Shown here piece by piece: positions 57,753 through 64,000 of a DNA stretch of 64,000 bases. Origin of the DNA: Pezizomycotina sp. ARF18 (Eukaryota > Ascomycota). The notes beneath the pieces are model-generated. The model made no database searches. It was not told the DNA's origin and saw only the letters and a list, made by a program, of their open reading frames with translations. The stretch covers positions 124,001-188,000 of the forward strand of contig AZLU01000012.1 of NCBI GenBank assembly GCA_002224055.1, written 5' to 3'. The position numbers were made by a program, and so were the translations under genes. Position 1 is the first letter of the stretch; the number at the start of each line of letters is the position of its first letter.

Positions 57753-59743
57753 TCCGACAAAGGTCGGACCCAAGTAGCGTAATTGAGAAAACAGAATCTA
57801 GAAGGCACGACGAGAGCCGGAATCTAGTGATCACGCCTCTCAGTCGAAGTATTATGTAGACTAATAGTTTCTACATGGTGACGGAGGTGGCGGGCAAGGG
57901 GCATCTTTACGGCAACAGGCGGCCAATAGAGCTCCTACCACTATTTAACGATAATATGAGTGGATATGAGGCTAAGCTACGATGCGAAATATGCTCCAGA
58001 TATTAGGAGGATGTAGTTCACCATAATCATTTGTTTGCAGATTTAAATTGATTTTTCTTTCCTTTATAAGTTTCTCTTTTACCCTTAATTCCCCTTTCTT
58101 CGTATATATTATATCTAGCAAATTTTAAACCCCGGCTAGCGAAGGAGTGCAAATGCAATTAAAAGAACTCTAGTTTTATCTATTACGAAGCTGCCTATGG
58201 ATCTTTTCTAGGATTCGGTACTGGAGTCAACATGCTTCCTTGAACAACTGCTACGGTACGAACATATTCGTCCGTGCGGAATACCACGAGGAACATATGT
58301 CAGGCCGAGGATTGCCAACTTGTGGCGTATCCACGATTTGTATTAGAAGTGTAGTAGTTCCTGATTGACAAAATTCGAAAAAACCTGAACGTTGAATTAG
58401 TAAGCTGGCTGGGAAGTTCGCACATGAGTAGGTTTATACCGTAAATTGATAGCTCTCTGCGGATGACCAGGCCGCTTTAACCTATGTTACATTGCCACAG
58501 ATACAGCAACTCGCTTCGAGAGTCGATTAGAACCTCGCAAGTAACATGATATTCATGTGCTATAGCCAATATCTGATACCTATAAGGAGTAAATTGGCAA
58601 GTGGGCAGCTAGCTGGATGCGTTTCCTCAAATATACTTCCCCTTCTTGTTATAACAGCCTACCATTCAAGTAATATTGCAAGGGGCTCGAGAATGCGAAT
58701 GAGAACGGTTTGATTAGAAAATAATGGTTAGGCGTGTTGCGGAAGAATGAAGTTTTCCTAACTAGCGCGATAATAGGGTTTTTCGGCCAAAAAAGCCTAT
58801 ACATAGACCCTGCTTTTGTTTATTAGCTCGTCCACTATTTATATTTTATCAATACTACCAAAGTACCTTTACCTACCACATGCCTTTTATGAACAACTCT
58901 ATTTCTAACGGCAAAGAAAGGCACATATAAGCCACGGCAGAAGTCATATCACAAGCACAGTGGCCAGTATAATGCTACGGAAACTTATCTAACTTTTAGA
59001 GTAAACAGTTATGGCGATGGTTCGGTTGCGTTTGTGGTGCGATGTTGAGGAGAAGCTCAATTTAGCTAGCGGGTGTGATGCCCAAGATCGCCAACTTCCG
59101 CATTCCGTATAATAGGGGCGAAAATCAACCGCCTAATTCTAAAAATAAGTAAGGATCGCCCGTGTAAACCTTGAAAGGAAACTTTCTGGAAAAAGAGCTG
59201 AAGGAAACCAATGATTATGAGTTATATTCCTAAAAGCAAGGAATAGAGTATTTTCATGTTCTTGTTATGGATGCACTCTTGTATTGCGGACCTCGATAAT
59301 CTCTCGCTAAAATATTGGACTCAAGAGTCAAGCCTGCCTCACTTCACCATGACGATAGGCATGGGCATACAGTCGGTGGCTTGGAAATATGAAATGACGA
59401 TAGAATGAACCATGAATAGTATTGAAAAACTAACGGTAGTAAACTGTGACCATGAAATGCGACCGTTGCCTACTACACACCCGAAGCTGCAGGGAAGTAT
59501 TAGCTGACCCTGCACACGGCCCGGAACCAACGGTACCGAGCAAAACAAGCTCCAATTGCATGCTCCAATTGCATGCAGCTCCGCAAAGAGCCGCTTTTTC
59601 CTGATGGAATTATAAAATGCTTCTAAATCCCCACAGAAAATCTCCTATTTATCCTCATTTTACATCACAAAATCATCCAATTCACAATAATCATTCGATT
59701 ATATCTAAAACATTATTTTTAAAGAAAAAGCAACGCAATCGCC
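57753..59743. other. Intergenic stretch of 2 kb with no recognisable gene
   Basis: AT-rich with no domain-bearing frame. A 13-bp direct duplication (gctccaattgcat twice, about 59550-59576) lies near the right end, in what should be the promoter of the secreted-protein gene. Confidence 0.5.
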
Positions 59744-60276
59744 ATGAAGACTTCCGCTATCCTTTCTTTCTTCCCTTCCTCGCCGCTGCTTCGCCGCTCA
59801 CCAAGCGAGGCACCGGCGCTCCATACACCCTCGTGGCCGTCGATCCCCAGTCCGGCGCCACGTTTGACAAGGTAAACGCCTGCGACGGCACACTCAACCT
59901 AGGGTCCAAGCGCTGCGGATGCCCGGTTGCCGACGTCGACACTGCCATAATCTTCTACCCTTCGAACGAGCAAGCTGTTCTTGACTCTACCGCCACGCCG
60001 GAGCAGCAAGTTTACGTCTTCTCCGATGGAGGCATCCAGTATACCTGCAAAACCGCCGGCGCAAAGGTTGAAGGCGTAACGGCTGGATTCATTGCCTCAA
60101 GACAACAAAGTCACATTCGGAGGTAAAGATATTTATGGCTGTGTGACGAGCAGGATCGGGTTTATAGGCTTTTCGCGGATATTAACGGCGACCTAGCCGG
60201 TAAAGCCGGCTGCAGGAAGTTCGACATCGTCGCAACTCTGTGGCAAGGACAGCCTCCTACTCAGGAATACAACTAG
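59744..60276 (+). CDS. Small secreted cysteine-containing protein, effector candidate
   Basis: Starts at the ATG at 59744 (MKTSAILSF), in frame with a signal peptide that continues in the next frame as FLPFLAAASPLTKR. A Kex2-like KR site follows directly. The mature part reads GAPYTLVAVDPQSGATFDKV, NACDGTLNLGSKRCGCPVAD, VDTAIIFYPSNEQAVLDS, QQVYVFSDGGIQYTCKTAGA and TAGFIAS. After a second change it reads NKVTFGGKDIYGCV, then YRLFADINGDLAGKAGCRKF and DIVATLWQGQPPTQEYN, ending at 60276. Six Cys (ACD, RCGC, YTC, YGC, GCR) in about 150 residues could form three disulphides. I recognise the style of fungal secreted cell-surface or effector proteins but no named domain. The beta-rich pattern suggests a compact fold. 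Three frame changes are apparent. Confidence 0.65.
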
Positions 60277-60855
60277 ACACAACTAATCTATTTCCAATGA
60301 GAATGCACAATGTATCGTTAAGAAAGGATTTCTCCGGGAAAAAAAAAAAAAAAAAGAGAAACAACTTTTTAAAAATTGCAATGTATTTTAGCATAACCTT
60401 TGTGTAACTTATCGCGTAATATTAGTCCAAATATATCAGTTAGTGTATAGTTATTGGCCCCGTGAGACTTCAAATGCTATTTTTAACAGAGACATGAGAG
60501 CGCAAGCTTGAGCCTAAAATTGGTTGCGATTCGGTAGTGAAAGACTTTTACTTGGCCACGGCACCGTGTTCTCATGACGCTGCATTCCGTTGCTCTGGTA
60601 GACGAATTTTTCTCTCATTTTAGGAGCTCGGACTGAAAAGCCAGAATTTTTTTTTTCTAAAAGCCATTATAATATCATTTTTAAGAATTTACGGTCGTAT
60701 AACTAATCTTCTTTCATTAAGCACTGTCTCGTAAAGTTCAACGTTAAAATGCGGCCGATATTAAACGAATAATACTTCACAAATCCAGAAACGCCCCCGA
60801 TACGCCAGATACAAATAACATGAAGATTAAACATTAATGGAACTTAAGTACCCGT
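60277..60855. other. Intergenic stretch between convergent genes
   Basis: 579 bp between the 3' ends of the secreted-protein gene and receptor gene 2, with a 17-nt A run (60339-60355). I see no gene. Confidence 0.5.
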
Positions 60856-62259
60856 TCATAGCGGATGCTCCAGGTGAGCAGGCTGAACAGTAACAGGAAG
60901 TCTTTCAGCGACGTATCCCAGCGACACCACTACCCCTATTCTCCTCGTAGAATCGCGATCGAAACCTTGCTCCTCGTCGATACCTATGAGAGTATCGACG
61001 CTAATTTCGCTAACGGCATCGTCAAACGCTACCGTCTGACGATAGCTCGACCGTTGCGTATTCCTCTCGACGTCGTCCCTGTGTGTCGATGGTATGGCCT
61101 CAGCTTCAAGTCCAAGTTCGCCCGCTTCATAGCTTTCAGATTTTCCACCGCAAGACCCTTTTCTACGATAGTTGAGTCTTGATTTGGATCCTTTTCCTTT
61201 TTCACGAGGCCGATGAGCGAACAACGTATGAAGCTTAAGCACTCGCTCGTGCTAACCTTTGCCTCGCGTCGTTAACAGCAAACCGGAGAGCCGGTAAACA
61301 ACAGACAACAATGCCGAAGCACTGCTCTACTGATGCCCAAGCTTGCCAGACCGATATCACGGGCGTTGTGACAACAACCATGATGTAAATGATACGCGAA
61401 ATAGAGATCAGCATTCCCGCAAAGCCGACCGCAAACATTACGGCCGCGCGCCTGAAGCTACGTTTTTTGAAGCGGATTACGCGGAGGAGGACGAGTGGGT
61501 ACGTGAAGACTTTTCGTTTCGTTAGCATGGATCACCGGAGTGACATGGAAAATGCACGATTAGTGACTTACTCATAATTTCCGTCAAGACGTGTAGCACG
61601 ATAGTACCTAAATACGGAGAAAGTTCGAAGTACGCGACGCAAGCGTTAGGGTTCGTGACATCCCAGTTACTACTAACGGGCATGCACCAGAATATGTTCA
61701 TCGCCAGCACTATCACCAGGCTCATGCCGATGATCACAGAGATACCATGTAGCACGTAGCGGTACTTCGCATCGTGTGCGGGACTAAAGTATAGTATAGC
61801 AATACCAGCGTAATCTTAACGAGCCATAACGATAGGTAGTAGGGTACCGTCGAAGCGTAGAGCATTTTCAATAAATGTTCGAGGAGAGATGATGGTAGGC
61901 GAACGAAGGCGGAATTTGGACCATCGCGGTCGGTCAGCGAGAGCGATTCGTCATAAAATCTGGAACGAACCATTACGGTGTCGCATGATGCTGTCGTGAT
62001 AAAGCAGAAAAGAGTTAGGACGATCATGCAGTCGGAAGCGTTGAGGCGTCGTGTTTGCCGAAGGCGCACGCATAGCCGGAGAGCGACGAAAAAGAAAGCG
62101 AGGCCGACGAAGCACCATTCGAAAATCTTAAAATGGTGAACATGTTAGTTCCGGTATATCGGTATTTCGCGAAAGACATGCAAAATACAGTTGAGCTAAG
62201 GAATAACTTACGACTACGTTCGAGGGCGATATCCGTATTAAATTTGTCGGCGTGCCCAT
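60856..62259 (-). CDS. PTH11/rhodopsin-type integral membrane receptor 2
   Basis: Starts at the ATG at 62259 (MGTPTNLIRISPSNVV). An 85-bp intron (62211-62127, branch ACTAAC) joins to IFEWCFVGLAFFFVALRLCV, then RLRQTRRLNASDCMIVLTLF, where ASD-C replaces the usual D-D/E-W. Further segments are LKMLYASTVPYYLSLWLVKI, TLVLLYYTLVP, then after a frame change VLHGISVIIGMSLVIVLAMN, FWCMPVSSNWDVTNPNACVA and YLGTIVLHVLTEIM. A 62-bp intron (61571-61510) leads to FTYPLVLLRVIRFKKRSFRR, AAVMFAVGFAGMLISISRII, QAWASVEQCFGIVVCCLPAL and RFAV. After another change near 61240 a cytoplasmic tail of about 120 residues, rich in Arg, Ser and acidic residues, ends at 60856. The E-x-x-x-I/V-V-C-C-L-P end is diagnostic of the fungal rhodopsin domain. 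Ligand unknown. Confidence 0.82.
61510..61571 (-). other. Intron 2 of receptor gene 2
   Basis: Minus-strand donor GTAAGT at 61571, branch GCTAAC, acceptor AAAAG at 61510. 62 bp, phase 1, joining EIM to IFTYPLVLL. Confidence 0.82.
62127..62211 (-). other. Intron 1 of receptor gene 2
   Basis: Minus-strand donor GTAAGT at 62211, branch ACTAAC, acceptor TTAAG at 62127. Phase 0, joining NVV to IFEW. Confidence 0.8.
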
Positions 62260-62315
62260 GGCTGCAAATCTTGGATGTAAAAACCCGGCAAGCTAGATAA
62301 ATTTCAAGACAAAGC

Positions 62316-62350
<35 letters not shown>

Positions 62351-64000
62351 AGCTAAACAAGTGGGAATTAAGATAGTTATAAAACTTTCGGTTTGTGATC
62401 TGACAGGAAGAAATGGAAATTTCAATCTTGAGGATCCACCACGATAAGCCTAATGGACGGTCGTCAGCGGGCAAAGCAAGTGCATGAAATGTCTCGAGCT
62501 TGCAGAAATTTGGGGGGGGGGGGGGACGTACCCTTGCCTTATCTCTTTATTCGAGACGATCAAAAGGCTCGTAATTTTAGGGACGCCGCCATCAAAAGTG
62601 ACATCGGGGGATACTCTTGACTAAAAGAGGTCAAAAATAGATCTCGGCGCAAGCCCTTTTGGGATTACAGTAAATAGAGCTTGGGCTAAATCGGTCCAAG
62701 CTTGTGATAAATTTGGCTCACAAATCAACAGCTCCAGTTGGAGGATTCCGTTGGCACTCAGCGCTGGAAAGCTGAGACTGACTAAACGATAAACTAAGAA
62801 CTTAGGGTTCGTATATCACCATCACGATAGTGCAAATTGTTTACCCTGATTATAGATGACACCAACTATAATTTTCTAAAGATAGGTGGATTTCCTTTTA
62901 CTTTCTCGGTGTTATTGGAAATCGGGACCTGATCACGGCCTATCGCAAATATCATCACAGCAACAACAAGTAAAGCTCAACACCACTCGAAAAGGTCAGT
63001 GTCCATCAGCTTAGCTCTCTGCTGGCAATATTTTTTCTCCGAACGAAATATTCCTTTCTCTGGGGTTATGATACAAAGGGTTCTGTCACTGTCAATATCA
63101 AAATTGAAAACGGCTGGAAAAGATCGGGGTGACATGCAATTAAAGCCGGAGGAAACCGTTTCACCTTGCTAATTTGGCTTGCGATTGTTTTGTTTCTTCC
63201 TTCGAGATGCCTAAATAAGCGAGGTGCCTGTGAAGCCAAAAAATTATTATTGAGAGGGCTGCAGCATGACCTATTAATATATCTCAGAAAACCGATTCTG
63301 GAATTCGTGGCAAAATGAGGTTAGATGCTCGGCTTGGTTGCATCCTGTCTGTTGGCTCACTCGCCAGGAAAACAACAGAGCTTCTAGGTATTATTGTTAT
63401 TCCGTCGTAGCTGGAGGCTTGTCACGGGTTATCAGACCCTATTCACTGTAGCCCTTTGGAAAACAGTCGCGTAAGTGCAGCATCTATTACAACATGGGTT
63501 TGTCCTGCGTATTCCCCGCGAAGTTTGGCAAGGCGAGCGGTGGCGAGGAATTAAAGTCTCTGATACCGCGGGTATGGGCAGCTGCAGGCAAATTCCCGGT
63601 TGTGTCAACTTGCGTTAATATCAAGATTCCCTAACAAGCTACCCCTTAGGCGCGTCGCCCAAAAAAAAAAAGGGGGGGGGGGGGAGGATGTTCACTAGAC
63701 GTACTCTTAGAAATGTCTAGGGAGGCGTGCAATGGATAACTGTCAAAGCTTATGGAGCTCACTGAAGTTTGCATGGTTCTCTGATTTGCAGATAGTCGGG
63801 AGTTTTACAAGACTGATATTGCTGCCATCGGGAGGTTGCTTTTCAAGAGTATACCCAGACTCTGATAGAATAATATGCGATGAGCCGAAGGACTTCCAGA
63901 AGCTACCATGCGCCCCGTGGACGTATTAAATGGAGCAAACATCGTCCATATATTCATATAATGGTGCACGACTTTCTAGAAAAATGATTGCAATATAACA
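62260..64000. other. Gene-poor right end with homopolymer runs
   Basis: It holds the promoter of receptor gene 2 at the left, a 32-nt A run (62318-62349), a 14-nt G run (62512-62525) and an A11/G13 purine run (63661-63684). No frame has a recognisable domain. A 46-codon frame at 63494-63634 begins MGLSC but is too short to support alone. Confidence 0.5.
62318..62349. repeat. Poly-A run, 32 nt
   Basis: Uninterrupted A run about 60 bp upstream of the start of receptor gene 2. On that gene's strand it is a poly-T tract, so a nucleosome-excluding promoter element is possible. Confidence 0.9.

Noticed and set aside
63494-63634. 46-codon frame beginning MGLSC, resembling a myristoylation/palmitoylation signal
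   Set aside because: Frames of this length are common by chance, and there is no neighbouring exon, domain or splice signal.

Overview
The window looks like nuclear DNA of a filamentous ascomycete (Pezizomycotina; I cannot name the class). The genes carry short introns of about 60-190 bp with GTAAGT/GTATGT-type donors, and several have a visible CTAAC-like branch site. The families are typical of that group: PTH11/rhodopsin-type membrane receptors, a sedolisin, a secreted aspartic protease, a glycine- and cysteine-rich hydrophobin-like protein, Clr5-like plus TPR proteins, and an Mpo1-like ER protein. A Ty1/Copia element has the TA-rich, transition-biased look of repeat-induced point mutation (RIP). 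I found no convincing rRNA, tRNA or CRISPR.

Layout. Positions 1-3.6 kb hold no recognisable gene. From 3.6 to 24 kb lies a local family of six related ankyrin-repeat genes (here A, C, B, D, G and H) in mixed orientation, with one short-chain dehydrogenase among them. Where it can be read, each has a variable, often acidic N-terminus, then a helical linker beginning with a T/S-x-x-D/E-like motif, then an intron just before the first ankyrin repeat. Gene A is split by the Copia element (4301-9202), which is flanked by the 5-bp duplication CAAAG. From 25.6 to 32.7 kb follow two tandem paralogues with an N-terminal Clr5-like domain, split by an intron at the same place and phase in both, and a C-terminal TPR-like region.

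From 33.6 to 42.9 kb are a secreted aspartic protease, a multi-pass membrane protein, a doubtful hypothetical gene, an acyl-CoA-thioesterase-like gene and a PTH11-type receptor. Positions 42.9-47.1 kb appear empty apart from a T29/A25 palindrome. From 47.1 to 53.4 kb are the glycine/cysteine-rich secreted protein, a secreted protein of unknown function, a sedolisin with its propeptide, and the Mpo1-like protein. From 55 to 62.3 kb are a one-pass membrane protein with a proline-rich tail, a small CGH/CxxC protein, a small secreted cysteine protein with a Kex2-like site, and a second PTH11-type receptor.

Many host genes are cut by single-base frame changes while the protein motifs stay recognisable on both sides and in-frame stops are rare. 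That pattern fits indel errors in an unpolished long-read assembly at least as well as true decay, so I describe most of these as genes with apparent frameshifts. No pathway links the genes. The one coherent unit is the ankyrin and Clr5/TPR cluster of 3.6-32.7 kb, a fast-changing family with no function that can be assigned from sequence. The secreted proteases, cysteine-rich secreted proteins and PTH11 receptors suggest a saprotrophic or host-associated life.
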